The notes: generated by a model from the letters alone, not told the origin. Counted from the stretch's first letter, positions 28,858-42,900 are shown. The stretch is 64,000 bases of DNA from Mesorhizobium sp. WSM3860 (GCF_002294995.1 NZ_NSGF01000002.1:62001-126000); one strand, 5' to 3'. Program-made: numbers and translations.

Positions 28858-30126
28858 GTGGGGCAGACGGTATTCATCCCTCGTGAGCTTGATGCGAACG
28901 AGCCGCGAGTCGCGGCCTCGCCCGAGACGGTGAAACGGCTGGCGGGCCTGGGCTTCGAGGTGATCGTCGAGAAGGGAGCCGGCCTGGGCTCGCGCATCAC
29001 CGATCAGGAATTTGCCGCGGCGGGTGCCGCGATCGGCAAGGCTGCCGACGCGTCGAACGCCGATGTGGTGCTGAAGGTGCGCCGGCCCACCGATGCCGAG
29101 CTCAAGGGCTACAAATCGGGCGCGGCCGTCATTGGCATCATGGATCCTTATGGCAACGATGCGGCGCTTGCCGCGATGGCCAGTGCCGGCGTCACCGCCT
29201 TCTCCATGGAATTCATGCCGCGCATCACGCGCGCCCAGTCGATGGATGTTCTGTCCTCGCAGGCCAATCTTGCCGGCTACCAGGCGGTGATCGATGCGGC
29301 GGCCGAATATGACCGCGCGCTGCCGATGATGATGACGGCAGCGGGCACGGTGCCGGCTGCAAAAACCTTTATCATGGGTGTCGGCGTCGCCGGCCTGCAG
29401 GCGATCGCCACCGCGCGCCGTCTCGGCGCCGTCGTCACCGCCACCGACGTGCGTCCGGCGGTGAAGGAGCAGGTGCAGTCGCTCGGCGCAAAGTTCCTGG
29501 CGGTCGAGGACGAGGAATTCAAGGCGGCCGAGACCGCCGGCGGCTATGCCAAGGAAATGTCGAAGGAGTATCAGGCCAAGCAGGCGGCACTGACCGCCGA
29601 GCACATCGCCAAGCAGGATATCGTCATCACCACGGCGCTGATTCCCGGTCGCCCGGCGCCGAAGCTTATTTCGGCCGCCATGGTCGCCTCGATGAAGCCG
29701 GGCTCGGTGATCGTTGACCTCGCCGTCGAGCGCGGCGGCAATGTCGAAGGCGCGATGCCCGGCAGGGTCGTGACGACGGAAAACGGCGTCAAGATCGTCG
29801 GTCATCTCAATGTGCCGGGCCGCGTCGCGGCGTCGGCCTCGCTGCTCTACGCCAAGAACCTCTACGCCTTCCTCGAGACGATGGTCGACAAGGCGACGAA
29901 GACCCTTGCGATCAAGCGCGATGACGAGCTGGTCAAGGCGACGATGCTGACCGACGCCGGCCAAGTCGTGCACCCCAATTTCGCCAAGGCCGCGGAGACG
30001 CCGCGCACCGAGCCGGCTGCGATCCCGGCCACGGTCCTGGTCGCGGATGCCGCCGACAAGAAACCGGCGCCCAGGAAGAGGGCCGCAGCCAAGTCACCCT
30101 CGCCTAAGCCAGAAGGGACCGCGTGA
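28858..30126 (+). CDS. pntAA: NAD(P) transhydrogenase alpha subunit, part 1
   Basis: 422 aa, the soluble NAD(H)-binding domain I of proton-translocating transhydrogenase. It starts with GTG after GAAAGGA. Marks: [57 protein letters not shown], nucleotide loop [21 protein letters not shown] and [23 protein letters not shown] basic, proline-rich tail ([20 protein letters not shown]) ends it. The stop overlaps the next start (TGATG). The enzyme drives NADPH formation from NADH with the proton gradient. Confidence 0.95.
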   Translation: MGQTVFIPRELDANEPRVAASPETVKRLAGLGFEVIVEKGAGLGSRITDQEFAAAGAAIGKAADASNADVVLKVRRPTDAELKGYKSGAAVIGIMDPYGNDAALAAMASAGVTAFSMEFMPRITRAQSMDVLSSQANLAGYQAVIDAAAEYDRALPMMMTAAGTVPAAKTFIMGVGVAGLQAIATARRLGAVVTATDVRPAVKEQVQSLGAKFLAVEDEEFKAAETAGGYAKEMSKEYQAKQAALTAEHIAKQDIVITTALIPGRPAPKLISAAMVASMKPGSVIVDLAVERGGNVEGAMPGRVVTTENGVKIVGHLNVPGRVAASASLLYAKNLYAFLETMVDKATKTLAIKRDDELVKATMLTDAGQVVHPNFAKAAETPRTEPAAIPATVLVADAADKKPAPRKRAAAKSPSPKPEGTA

Positions 30127-30548
30127 TGGAACAGCTGCAGAAAGCCCTTGACCAGCTCGATCAGGCGACGGCGGCCGTACGCCTCGCGGTGCAGGATCTG
30201 GCCAACGCGCCCGCCGGCGCCGAGGCTGCCGGCAATGCGGCGCACGCGCTCTCGGGTGGCGCCATCGATCCCTTCGTCTTCCGCTTCGCCATATTCGTGC
30301 TGGCGATCTTCGTCGGCTATTATGTCGTCTGGTCGGTGACGCCGGCGCTGCACACGCCGCTGATGGCCGTCACCAACGCCATCTCCTCGGTCATCGTCGT
30401 CGGCGCGCTGCTCGCCGTCGGCATCGCGGCTTCCGGCCTTGCGGCGGGCTTCGGCTTCATCGCCCTGGTGCTGGTCTCGGTCAACATCTTCGGCGGCTTC
30501 CTCGTCACCCAGCGCATGCTCGCCATGTACAAGAAGAAGGAAAAGTGA
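30126..30548 (+). CDS. pntAB: NAD(P) transhydrogenase alpha subunit, part 2
   Basis: 140 aa. Membrane part of the split alpha subunit, with three or four spans after an amphipathic N-terminus: [50 protein letters not shown] and [31 protein letters not shown]. The NAISS region and the C-terminal KKK are typical. It is coupled to pntAA by one base and precedes pntB by one base. Confidence 0.95.
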   Translation: MEQLQKALDQLDQATAAVRLAVQDLANAPAGAEAAGNAAHALSGGAIDPFVFRFAIFVLAIFVGYYVVWSVTPALHTPLMAVTNAISSVIVVGALLAVGIAASGLAAGFGFIALVLVSVNIFGGFLVTQRMLAMYKKKEK

Positions 30549-30549
30549 C

Positions 30550-31947
30550 GTGACCGTCAATCTCGCTTCCTTCCTCTATTTGGTCTCCGGCATCCTGTTC
30601 ATCCTGGCGCTGCGCGGCCTTTCGCATCCGACCACCAGCCGCCAGGGCAATCTCTACGGCATGATCGGCATGGGCATTGCTCTTTGCACCACGCTGGCGC
30701 TGGCGCTGCCCTCGGCCGGCCGCTTCGGCCTGATCGTGCTGGGGCTCGCCATCGGCGGCGGCGTCGGCGCCTATGTGGCGCGCCGCATCGCCATGACCTC
30801 GATGCCGCAGCTGGTCGCCGCCTTCCACTCGCTCGTCGGTTTCGCCGCCGTGATGGTGGCGGCCGCCGCCATCTACGCGCCGGAAAGCTTTGGCATCGGG
30901 ACGGCCGGCGACATCCATGCCCAGGCGCTGATCGAGATGAGCCTCGGCGTCGCCATCGGCGCCATTACCTTCACCGGTTCGGTCATCGCCTTCCTCAAGC
31001 TCGACGGCCGCATGTCCGGCAAGCCGATCATGATCGGCGGCCGCCACCTGATCAACATCGCGCTTGGCGTAGCCCTGGTGGTGCTGATCGTGCTGCTCGT
31101 CACCACCGAATCGAAGCTTATCTTCTGGCTGATCGTCGCCGCTTCGCTGGTGCTCGGCGTGCTCTTGATCATCCCGATCGGCGGCGCCGACATGCCGGTC
31201 GTGGTCTCGATGCTGAACTCCTATTCCGGCTGGGCTGCGGCGGCGCTTGGCTTCACGCTCGGCAATCTGGCGCTGATCATCACCGGTGCGCTGGTCGGCT
31301 CTTCCGGTGCGATCCTGTCCTACATCATGTGCAAGGGCATGAACCGCTCCTTCATCTCCGTCATTCTCGGCGGCTTCGGCGGCGAGACGGCGGCAGCGGC
31401 TGATGACGGCATCGAGCGCACGGTCAAGCAGGGCTCGGCCGACGACGCCGCATATCTGATGATGAACGCGCAGAAGGTCATCATCGTGCCCGGTTACGGC
31501 ATGGCGGTCGCGCAGGCGCAGCATGCGCTGCGCGAGATGGCCGACAAGCTCAAGGCCAACGGCGTCGAGGTGAAATACGCCATCCATCCGGTTGCCGGCC
31601 GCATGCCCGGCCACATGAACGTGCTGCTCGCCGAGGCCAATGTCCCTTATGACGAGGTGTTCGAATTGGAGGACATCAACTCCGAGTTCGCGCAGGCCGA
31701 CGTCGCCTATGTCATCGGCGCCAACGACGTCACCAACCCGTCCGCGCGAGATGACAAGAGCAGCCCGATCTACGGCATGCCGATCCTCGACGTCGACAAG
31801 GCTCGCACCTGCCTCTTCGTCAAGCGCTCGCTCGGCTCCGGCTATGCCGGCATCGACAACACGCTGTTCTACAAGGACGGAACCATGATGCTGCTCGGCG
31901 ACGCCAAGAAGATGACCGAGGAAATCGTCAAGGCTTTTGATCACTGA
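30550..31947 (+). CDS. pntB: NAD(P) transhydrogenase beta subunit
   Basis: 465 aa. GTG start at 30550, one base after the pntAB stop. Eight or nine membrane spans form the proton channel (domain II), including MPQLVAAFHSLVGFAAVMVA with its conserved histidine. The C-terminal domain III binds NADP(H): VIIVPGYGMAVAQAQHALREMADKLK, HPVAGRMPGHMNVLLAEANVPYDEV and ANDVTNPSARDDKSSPIYGMPILDV. A terminator follows. Confidence 0.96.
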   Translation: MTVNLASFLYLVSGILFILALRGLSHPTTSRQGNLYGMIGMGIALCTTLALALPSAGRFGLIVLGLAIGGGVGAYVARRIAMTSMPQLVAAFHSLVGFAAVMVAAAAIYAPESFGIGTAGDIHAQALIEMSLGVAIGAITFTGSVIAFLKLDGRMSGKPIMIGGRHLINIALGVALVVLIVLLVTTESKLIFWLIVAASLVLGVLLIIPIGGADMPVVVSMLNSYSGWAAAALGFTLGNLALIITGALVGSSGAILSYIMCKGMNRSFISVILGGFGGETAAAADDGIERTVKQGSADDAAYLMMNAQKVIIVPGYGMAVAQAQHALREMADKLKANGVEVKYAIHPVAGRMPGHMNVLLAEANVPYDEVFELEDINSEFAQADVAYVIGANDVTNPSARDDKSSPIYGMPILDVDKARTCLFVKRSLGSGYAGIDNTLFYKDGTMMLLGDAKKMTEEIVKAFDH

Positions 31948-31971
31948 TCCGGCTCGCCGTCTCAAAGACGC

Positions 31972-32000
31972 AAAAGCCCGGCCGTCAGCCGGGCTTTCTC
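31972..32000 (+). terminator. Rho-independent terminator of the pnt operon
   Basis: AAAGCCCGGC-CGTCA-GCCGGGCTTT with a T-rich tail (CTCTTT), about 25 bp after the pntB stop. It may also serve the convergent membrane-protein gene. Confidence 0.9.
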
Positions 32001-32023
32001 TTTCAACGACCAGACGGCTCAGT

Positions 32024-32941
32024 CTAGCCTTTGGATAGGAAAAGCGCCTCGTCTTCGTCGCGCTGCTTGCCGCCGAGAGCTGCGGCAGCGCTGGCGATGA
32101 AGGCGCCGATGACCAACGCCAAGGCGCCGATCAGGGCGAACGAGGCCGTTGCCTTCCTGGCGGTGTCTGCCGCCTGCTTGGCCTTGGTCTTGGCGTCCTC
32201 CACCTTTGCAATCACCGCATCGACACGGGCCTTGGCGTCGGCTTCCGACAGGCCTGTGCGGGCAGCCACAAGCTGCGCCAGATAGGTCTTGTCGTCGGCC
32301 GACACCTCACCGGAGGCGGCACTCGCGATCAGGATGCGAGACGCTTGCGCCGTGGTCGCCGCGTCGTTCTGCGGATTGGCGGCTGCAAGCTTGCTCACAT
32401 CCGCCGGACGGAACAGCGTGTCGACGAAATACGATGTCGCATTGTCAACGGAGGCGCCGTTGGCGTTCGCAGACGCGCCTGCCGAGGCACCCATCGCGGC
32501 GCCCGACGCGACAGTGGATGCCGCCTGCACGCCCGTCCCCACTGCAGCCGACAGGGCCGAGCCGAGAACACCGGCGACAAGCAACGTGGCCAGCGCCCAG
32601 GCAAGGAAGCCGTGGGTGGTGTCGCGGAAATAGACCTCGTCAGTGTGGACGCCAACCCATTTGGTCCGCAACCGCCCGGCAAGATAACCGCCTAGACCCG
32701 CCGACAGCCATTGCACGACAATCAACCAGGCGCCGGTGGTAGCCGCGAAGGTGGTGACCGAAGGATTTGACGCGGACCAAGGCGAAACCATGGTCAGCCC
32801 GAGTCCGGATCCGAGCAAGGTCAGGATGAAAGTCAAAGCCGATGCTGCGAAAGCGCCAGCGATGATCGGCCCCCAACTGACTGCGGTGGCGGAGGATTCT
32901 AGCGTACCGGGAGCTTCGGTTGCCGATAGGGTGGGCTGCAT
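32024..32941 (-). CDS. Uncharacterised membrane protein
   Basis: 305 aa, not recognised as a named family. Hydrophobic regions: SWGPIIAGAFAASALTFILTLLGSGLGL (about 22-50), GAWLIVVQWLSAGLGGYLAGRL (about 69-91), FLAWALATLLVAGVLGSALSAAVG, and a C-terminal span FALIGALALVIGAFIASAAAALGG followed by a charged tail. Between them is an alanine-rich, probably coiled segment (AKARVDAVIAKVEDAKTKAKQAADTARKA). AGGAGG precedes the start. It lies nine bases after a 25-residue gene and probably shares its stress-type promoter. Confidence 0.75.
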   Translation of the reverse strand: MQPTLSATEAPGTLESSATAVSWGPIIAGAFAASALTFILTLLGSGLGLTMVSPWSASNPSVTTFAATTGAWLIVVQWLSAGLGGYLAGRLRTKWVGVHTDEVYFRDTTHGFLAWALATLLVAGVLGSALSAAVGTGVQAASTVASGAAMGASAGASANANGASVDNATSYFVDTLFRPADVSKLAAANPQNDAATTAQASRILIASAASGEVSADDKTYLAQLVAARTGLSEADAKARVDAVIAKVEDAKTKAKQAADTARKATASFALIGALALVIGAFIASAAAALGGKQRDEDEALFLSKG

Positions 32942-32950
32942 CGAAGCCTC

Positions 32951-33028
32951 CTAGCGGGCAAAAAGCATGATGAGAATGATGATCGGAATCGGAACCCCGA
33001 GCAACCAGAGCAAGATACCGCGGCCCAT
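32951..33028 (-). CDS. 25-residue single-span membrane peptide
   Basis: MGRGILLWLLGVPIPIIILI followed by MLFAR. One hydrophobic helix with a Pro-x-Pro kink. A near-perfect AGGAGG lies six bases before the ATG, and similar tiny proteins (GILLWLLG.PIPIIIL) are common in rhizobia. It is too short for many gene callers. It sits 9 bp upstream of the membrane-protein gene and downstream of an EcfG-like promoter. Function unknown. Confidence 0.75.
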   Translation of the reverse strand: MGRGILLWLLGVPIPIIILIMLFAR

Positions 33029-33065
33029 CGAAACCTCCTGAAAGAAACTGTGATCGATCTGTCAC

Positions 33066-33090
33066 AATGTTTCAGGAGACCTTCTGTTCC
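33066..33090 (-). promoter_or_regulatory. Candidate EcfG-type general stress promoter
   Basis: On the minus strand: GGAAC, a 16-base spacer, then CATT. It differs by one base from GGAAC-N16-18-CGTT, and TT is 18 bases from GGAAC, as in S. meliloti RpoE2 promoters. It is 38 bp upstream of the 25-residue gene, in the gap after gyrB. Confidence 0.5.
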
Positions 33091-33160
33091 CGGTCAGCAT
33101 CACCCCAATCGGCTACAGACGGCAGACGGACCGCAGGCTGAGAGGGCCAGTGGCACGGCG

Positions 33161-36461
<3,301 letters not shown>

Positions 36462-36642
36462 GGGTGGCTCCTTGATTGACGGTATCCATTGGCGACTAAA
36501 GGAACCGGTCACCGTCAACAAGCAGCCATCGAGCCGCGCCGTTCACATTCAAGCGAGCGGGGTCTGTTGGCGGATTTGCAGTTCGGTCACATGGACGCCC
36601 GCTTTGCCGCGCATTACATTTGCGCTCGCAGCGGAGCATCCG

Positions 36643-38013
36643 ATGGACACAAAGCCCGCCCCCTTCGTGCCGCCCGCGCCGAAGCCGCGCACCCAGCCGC
36701 CCTCGACGCTGGAGATGATACGCATCGTCTACCGCAACCCGCTCGAGCTGTGGGGCGAGCACACCTACAACGAGCCCTGGATCTCGGTGACCGGTATCGG
36801 CGGGCCGCTGGTCATCGCCAACGATCCCGGCCTCATCCGCCACGTGCTGATCGACAACGCCAGGAACTACAAGATGGCGACGGTGCGCCAGCTGATCCTG
36901 CGCCCGATCCTGCGCGACGGCTTGCTCACCGCCGAGGGCGAGGTGTGGAAACGCTCGCGCAAGGCGATGGCGCCGGTGTTCACGCCGCGCCACATCTTCG
37001 GTTTCGCCGAGCCGATGCTGAAGTGCACTCTGGACTTCGCCGCCCGCTACGAGGTCGGCGGCACGACTGACGTCGCCCGTGACATGACGATGCTCACCTA
37101 TGACATCCTCGCCGAGACGCTGTTTTCCGGCGAGATCGCCGGCGAGCCCGGCAGCTTCGCCAAGGAGATTGACCGCCTGTTCGAGACCATGGGCCGGGTC
37201 GATCCGCTCGACCTGTTGCGCGCGCCGGAATGGCTGCCGCGGCTGACCCGCATCCGCGGCCGCAAGACCATGGCCTATTTCCGCAACATCGTTGCCAACA
37301 CGGTGAAGATGCGCGAGGAGCGGCTGAAGCACGATCCCGACGGCGTGCCGCAGGATTTCTTGACGCTGCTCCTGAAAGCCGAGGGGCCGGACGGCCTGAC
37401 CCGCGCGGAAGTCGAGGACAACATCATCACCTTCATCGGCGCCGGGCACGAGACCACGGCGCGGGCGCTCGGCTGGACGATCTACTGTCTCGCCGAAGCG
37501 CCCTGGGAGCGCGACAGGGTCGAGCAGGAGATCGATGCGGTGCTGGCCGAAGAGCCCGATCCGACAAAGTGGCTGGACGCCATGCCGCTCACCCGCGCCG
37601 CCTTCGAGGAAGCGCTGAGGCTTTATCCGCCGGCGCCCTCGATCAACCGCGAGCCGATCGAGCCGGAGACCTGGAACGGCCTCTATATCCCGAGATACGC
37701 CGCCGTGCTGGTGATGCCCTGGGTGGTTCACCGCCATCGCAAGCTATGGGACAGGCCGGACGCCTTCATGCCGGAGCGATTTCATCCGGAAAACCGCGAC
37801 CGGATCGACCGCTTCCAGTACCTGCCTTTCGGCGCCGGCCCGCGCGTCTGCATCGGCGCCAGCTTCGCCATGCAGGAGGCGATCATCGCTTTAGCCATCC
37901 TGTTGTCACGCTTCCGCTTCGACGTTACGGCCGAAACCCGGCCCTGGCCGGTGCAGAAGCTGACCACGCAGCCGCAGGGCGGCCTGCCGATGCAGGTTTC
38001 CCGCCGCGCCTGA
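36643..38013 (+). CDS. Cytochrome P450
   Basis: 456 aa, soluble haem monooxygenase. ATG at 36643 follows GGAG. Motifs: I-helix oxygen-binding ITFIGAGHETTARALGW, K-helix ExxR in FEEALRLYPP, and haem loop FGAGPRVCIGASFA with the thiolate ligand at about C403. No transmembrane anchor. No ferredoxin gene lies beside it; the FMN reductase is divergent but is not an obvious redox partner. Its substrate is unknown. Confidence 0.93.
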   Translation: MDTKPAPFVPPAPKPRTQPPSTLEMIRIVYRNPLELWGEHTYNEPWISVTGIGGPLVIANDPGLIRHVLIDNARNYKMATVRQLILRPILRDGLLTAEGEVWKRSRKAMAPVFTPRHIFGFAEPMLKCTLDFAARYEVGGTTDVARDMTMLTYDILAETLFSGEIAGEPGSFAKEIDRLFETMGRVDPLDLLRAPEWLPRLTRIRGRKTMAYFRNIVANTVKMREERLKHDPDGVPQDFLTLLLKAEGPDGLTRAEVEDNIITFIGAGHETTARALGWTIYCLAEAPWERDRVEQEIDAVLAEEPDPTKWLDAMPLTRAAFEEALRLYPPAPSINREPIEPETWNGLYIPRYAAVLVMPWVVHRHRKLWDRPDAFMPERFHPENRDRIDRFQYLPFGAGPRVCIGASFAMQEAIIALAILLSRFRFDVTAETRPWPVQKLTTQPQGGLPMQVSRRA

Positions 38014-38018
38014 TCAGA

Positions 38019-38096
38019 GCAATTCCAGGAAAAGTGTGAAGCGGTTTTCCGTCCGGAATTGCGTCGGAAAAAACAGGTAGAGCGATTAACCGCTCT
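38019..38096. repeat. GCAATTCC palindromic repeat plus hairpin
   Basis: GCAATTCCAGGAAAAG to CCGGAATTGC at 38019-38062 is a copy of the family also at 6276 and 17870. It is followed by AGAGCG-ATTAAC-CGCTCT (38079-38096). It lies between convergent P450 and NDUFA9-like genes and may end both transcripts. Confidence 0.78.
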
Positions 38097-38104
38097 AACC
38101 TCTT

Positions 38105-39088
38105 CTACCGGTCGGCGATCGGCCGGCGCTGCTGGAACTGGCCGGCGGCGCGGAAGCGCCAGAGATAGCTCGGCAGGATCGTGGCGATCGCCTGCGGCTG
38201 GATGCCGAGGCCGTTGATCGTTCTGTTCGCCTTGGCGGCGGCTTCCGAAACGATGTTGTGCTCGCGCAGCTGCAGCACCTGGTCCTTGGTCAGCAACGGA
38301 TTGGGCAACAGCTGCAGGATCGAGGCCTGGATATTGGCCACCCACCACGGCACCGGCACCAGGAGGCGTCTGCGGTCGATGATCGCGAGCAGCTCCTGCA
38401 TGCATTCCTTGAAGGTCAGCACCTGCGGGCCGCCGAGCTCATAGATCTGGCCCCGCGCGACGTTACCGTCGACCGAGCGTGCTACCGCTTCGGCGACATC
38501 GCCGACATAGATCGGCTGGAATTTCGTCTGCCCGCCGCCGATCAGCGGCAGCACGGGCGAGAAGCGCGCCATGTTGGCGAAGCGGTTGAAGAAGGCGTCC
38601 TCCGGTCCGAAATTGATCGACGGCCGCAAGACGACGGCGTCGGGGACGGTCTCGAACACTGATTTCTCGCCGAGAGCCTTGGTGCGGGCATAGCCTGACG
38701 GCGAGTTCAGGTCGGCGCCAAGCGCCGAGATATGGGTCAGGCCGGCGCCGACCGAGCGCGCGGCCTCGGCGACGGCGCGCGCGCCGAACTCGTGCACGGA
38801 GCCGAATTTCTGCCGGCCGCTCTCATGCAGTATGGCGACGAGGTTGACGACGTGATCGGCGCCCTGCACGGCGCGGTCGACCGACCAGCGCACGCGCACA
38901 TTGGCCTGCACCGGCTGGATCTGGCCGACATTGCCGAGCGGCTGCACATGGCCGGCAAGGTCGGGCCGCCGGCAGGCGACCCGGATGCGATAGCCGCGCT
39001 TGGCGAGCGCGCGAACGACATGACGGCCGACGAATCCCGAGCCGCCGAACACGACGACGAGCTTGGGGGTCTGCAGGATTTCGGTCAT
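38105..39088 (-). CDS. NDUFA9-like NAD(P)-binding SDR protein (complex I-associated family)
   Basis: 327 aa, atypical extended SDR. The Rossmann loop is VVVFGGSGFVGRHVVRALAKRGYRIRVACRRP (about 10-40). Further marks are HISALGADLNSPSGYARTKALGEKSV and VLRPSINFGPEDAFFNRFANMARFSPVLPLIGGGQTKFQPIYVGDVAEAV, typical of the NDUFA9/complex I 39-kDa family. The start at 39088 (MTEILQTPKLVVVFG) is chosen over an unsupported extension. Whether it joins complex I or only has the fold is unknown. Confidence 0.87.
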   Translation of the reverse strand: MTEILQTPKLVVVFGGSGFVGRHVVRALAKRGYRIRVACRRPDLAGHVQPLGNVGQIQPVQANVRVRWSVDRAVQGADHVVNLVAILHESGRQKFGSVHEFGARAVAEAARSVGAGLTHISALGADLNSPSGYARTKALGEKSVFETVPDAVVLRPSINFGPEDAFFNRFANMARFSPVLPLIGGGQTKFQPIYVGDVAEAVARSVDGNVARGQIYELGGPQVLTFKECMQELLAIIDRRRLLVPVPWWVANIQASILQLLPNPLLTKDQVLQLREHNIVSEAAAKANRTINGLGIQPQAIATILPSYLWRFRAAGQFQQRRPIADR

Positions 39089-39186
39089 GGCTGGCTCCGC
39101 GCGCAAAAGCTTGGCTGAGCCGCTTCTTAATCCGTTTCGCGTCAAAGGCAAAGGGCGACCGGAGGTCGCCGCTGCCTTGCTTTTGA

Positions 39187-39230
39187 GCAAGTCCAGGAAA
39201 ACTGTGGAGCGGTTTTCCGTTCGGAATTGC
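39187..39230. repeat. GCAATTCC-type palindromic repeat, degenerate
   Basis: GCAAGTCCAGGAAAACTGTG to TTCGGAATTGC; one arm has diverged from GCAATTCC. It sits between the DoxX stop and the NDUFA9-like start. Confidence 0.75.
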
Positions 39231-39247
39231 CTCAAGATAAAAGCTGC

Positions 39248-39700
39248 TCAGAACGCCTTGCCGATACGCGCGTCGACCGAATGCCGGTTGCCGCCTCGGA
39301 TGACGAAGAAGGCGAGGATTGCCGCCCAGAGCAGCGACTTTTCCGCCCCCGAAAAGCCCTGGCCCATGGTCACCCAGTGGAACCACACCGTGACCAGAAG
39401 CACGATCAGGCCGGCGAAAGCGGCCGGGCGGGTGACGAGGCCGATGGCAATGAAAACGCCGCCGAAGAATTCGGTGCAGGCGAGCAGCGGCGACCAGAAG
39501 ACGCCAGGATAGAAGCCCAGACCTTCGACCATTTCCGTGGCGCCGAACGGATTGACGATCTTCTGCGAGCCATGGATGGCGAGGAAGACCCCGGCGACGG
39601 CGCGCAGCAGCGTTTCGGCCGCATTGTTCAGCCTCGCATAGAGTCCGCCTAGGGCCGGAACGAAAAGCCTTGTTCTGGACGTGTCGGTGCTGGCGAGCAT
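39248..39700 (-). CDS. DoxX family membrane protein
   Basis: 150 aa with four membrane spans: LLRAVAGVFLAIHGSQKIVNPFG, SPLLACTEFFGGVFIAIGLVTRPAAFAGLIVLLVTVWFHW and KSLLWAAILAFFVIRGGN. The LRAVAGVFLAIHGSQK and LVTRPAA motifs are typical of DoxX. ATG at 39700 follows AGGAG. DoxX proteins are linked to redox balance in the membrane; the specific role here is unknown. Confidence 0.88.
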   Translation of the reverse strand: MLASTDTSRTRLFVPALGGLYARLNNAAETLLRAVAGVFLAIHGSQKIVNPFGATEMVEGLGFYPGVFWSPLLACTEFFGGVFIAIGLVTRPAAFAGLIVLLVTVWFHWVTMGQGFSGAEKSLLWAAILAFFVIRGGNRHSVDARIGKAF

Positions 39701-39804
39701 GCGGTCTCCTTTTGCTGATTCGACGGACGCGATGGCGTCCACTCCGTCAAATAGGATAAACCTGACGAATTTCCGCATGTTTTATTGCCGCAGTGAAGAA
39801 ACAG

Positions 39805-39828
39805 AAAACCCCGCCGAAGCGGGGTTTT
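39805..39828 (-). terminator. Rho-independent terminator
   Basis: AAAACCCCGC-CGAA-GCGGGGTTTT, a perfect stem with A/T ends. It lies about 130 bp past the stop of the ferredoxin oxidoreductase gene and ahead of the DoxX gene, so it separates their transcripts. Confidence 0.85.
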
Positions 39829-39956
39829 CCGGGCAGTGCGCGCGCCGAAACAAGGTCCAACGAGGCGGCCTGACCTGAGACGATATCAAGGCGGCGTGAA
39901 GCAAGCACGCCCGCCCCGGCCCTGGACGAAAACTGCGGGCAATTGGTCTGGCGCAG

Positions 39957-42900
39957 TCACTCGGCAGCGCTGAGAACCGGCATCGGGGCGGCTTGGGTCA
40001 GCCGGTGCAGCATCCTGGAGCGCTCCTCCGCAGCCTTTGCGGCGCTGGCTTGCCGGACATGGCCATAGCCGCGGATGAGCGCCGGCACGGAGGCCAGAGC
40101 AGCGGCGGCCTCGATCCTGCCCGGCGCAAGTGCTGCGGCGATCAGATCGAGATCGGCCTCGTACTGCGCAAGCAGCTGCCGCTCGGCGCGTCGTTCGGCG
40201 GTATGGCCGAACAGGTCGAACGCGGTGCCGCGCAGACCTTTCATGGCAGCAAGCAGCCGAAATGCCGTCATCATCCACGGGCCGAAACTCGATTTCCTCG
40301 GCTTGCCGTCATTGCCGCGCCGCCCGAGGATCGGCGGCGCGAGGTGGAATTCCAGCTTTTCGTAGCTCTGGAACTGCCTTGCGAGATCGGTGGCGAAGCT
40401 GCCGTCGGTATAAAGCCGGGCCACCTCATACTCGTCCTTGACCGCCATCAGCTTGAACAGGTTTTTCGCGGCCGCCTCGGTGACGGCCGTCGAGCCGGGA
40501 ACCGCCCTCGCCTCGGCGGCGCGCAGCGCCGCGACCCTGTTGGCATAGCGCTTGCCATAGGCGGCGTTCTGGTAGGCGGTGAGGAAAGCCACGCGCCGGG
40601 CGACGATGTCGTCGAGCGTTTCGGCGGGTGCCGATGTTGGCTTGCCGGTACGACCGACCAGGCCGCGCACGAAATCCGGCTGGTGCGCGGCGCGACGGCC
40701 CCAGCGGAACGCGGCGATGTTCATCCCCACCGCTTCGCCGTTCAATCCTATCGCTTTTTCAACGGCTTCGGCCGACAGCGGCAGCCCGCCATGCTGGAAG
40801 GCGAAGCCGAGCATGAACATGTTGGCGCCGAGCGAACTGCCGAACAGCGCGGTCGCCGTGCGGGTGGCATCGAAGAAATGGGCCTTGTCGTCGCCGGCGG
40901 CGGCACGGATCGCCTTCTTCAACCGCTCGACCGGCAGCGAAAAATCGGCGGAACGGGTGAATTCGCCGGGCATGATTTCGGCGGTGTTGGCGAGGAACAT
41001 GGTATGGCCCTCGCGCACCGCGGCGAGGACCTTTTTGGCGCCGGAGACGACGAGATCGCAGCCGAGCACGAGATCGGCCTTGCCGGCGGAAACGCGGATG
41101 GCGTGGATGTCCTCGGGCGTCGGGGCAATGCGCACATGGGTGAAGACAGAGCCCCCCTTCTGGGCAAGGCCGGCCATGTCGATCATGCCGCAGCCCTTGC
41201 CCTCGATATGGGCAGCCATGCCGAGCACCGCGCCGATGGTGACGACGCCGGTGCCGCCGACGCCATCGATGATCGCCGCCCAGCCGTGAGCGCCGAGCGG
41301 AAATTCGGTGGGTGCCGGCACGCCTTCGAGCGGATCGCTCTTGCCGGCAATGCCTTCGGCCTTCCTGATCTTGCCGCCATGCACCGTCACGAAAGACGGG
41401 CAGAAGCCGTTGAGGCAAGAAAAATCCTTGTTGCAACTCGACTGGTCGATCCGGCGCTTGCGGCCGAATTCGGTCTCGACCGGCTGGATCGAGACGCAGT
41501 TCGACTGCACGCCGCAATCGCCGCAACCCTCGCAGACCAGCTCGTTGATGAAGACGCGCTTGTCGGGATCGGGGAAGGTGCCGCGCTTGCGGCGCCGGCG
41601 TTTTTCCGCGGCGCAGGTCTGGTCATAGAGAAGCACCGAGACGCCCTTCACCTCGCGCAGCTCGCGCTGGACGAGGTCGAGGTCGTCGCGGTGATGGATT
41701 GTGGCGCCGGGCGGGAAATCGGCCTTGCCGGCATATTTGGCCGGCTCGTCGGTGACGACGGCGATGCGCTCGACGCCCTCGGCGCGCACCTGTCTGGCGA
41801 TCATATCGACGGTGAGGCCGCCTTCGTGCGGCTGACCGCCGGTCATGGCGACCGCGTCGTTGTAGAGGATCTTGTAGGTGATGTTGGCGCCGGAAGACAG
41901 CGCGAAGCGGATCGCCAGCGCGCCGGAGTGGTTGTAGGTGCCGTCGCCGAGATTCTGGAAGATATGGCCGCGCTTGGAGAACGGCGCCTGGCCGACCCAT
42001 TGCGCGCCCTCGCCGCCCATGGCGGTGAAGCCGACTGTGTTCCGGTCCATCCACAGCGCCATGAAGTGGCAGCCGATGCCGGCGGCGGCAAGCGAGCCCT
42101 CCGGCACCTTAGTCGAGGAATTGTGCGGGCAGCCCGAGCAGAAGAACGGCGTGCGCGAACCGATGTCGACGGTATCGGCGAGCATCGCCTGGAACTGGCG
42201 CAGCTTCGCCACCCGCGCCGCGATCTCCTCCGAGGGGCCGATGGTGCGCAGGATACGCTCGCCGAGCGCGATCGCGATCTCGTTCGGGTCGAGCGCGCCC
42301 TTGGCCGGAAACAGCCAGTCGCCGCGCTCGTCCCGCTTGCCGACGATGGCCGGCTGGATGGCGGAGCCGTAGAGGTTTTCTCGCAGCTGCACCTCGATCA
42401 GCGAGCGCTTCTCCTCGACGACGACGATGGTGTCGAGGCCGCGGGCGAAATCGGCGATATGCTGATAATCGAGCGGCCAGGGGCAGCCGACCTTGAACAG
42501 GCGGATGCCGATGCGATTGGCGGCATTTTCGTCGATGCCGATATCCTCCAGCGCCTGGCGGACGTCGAGATAGCTCTTGCCTATGGTGATGATGCCGAGC
42601 TTCGGATTGCGGCCGCCCGAATAGACGATCCGATCGAGCCCATTGGCCTGGATGAAGGCGGAAGCGACGGCACGCTTATGCTCATGCAGGCGCTCCTCCT
42701 GGCCGAGCATGTCGATCTCGTGGCGGATGTTGAGACCGCCGGGCGGCATGTCGAAATCAGGAATGACGATGTTCAGCCGCTCGATCGAAGCGTCGACCGA
42801 AGCGGTCGATTCGATGTTGTCCTTGACGCATTTGATCGCCGCCCAGGTGCCGGCAAAACGCGACATGGCGAAGCCCAAGAGACCGTAGTCGATGATCTCC

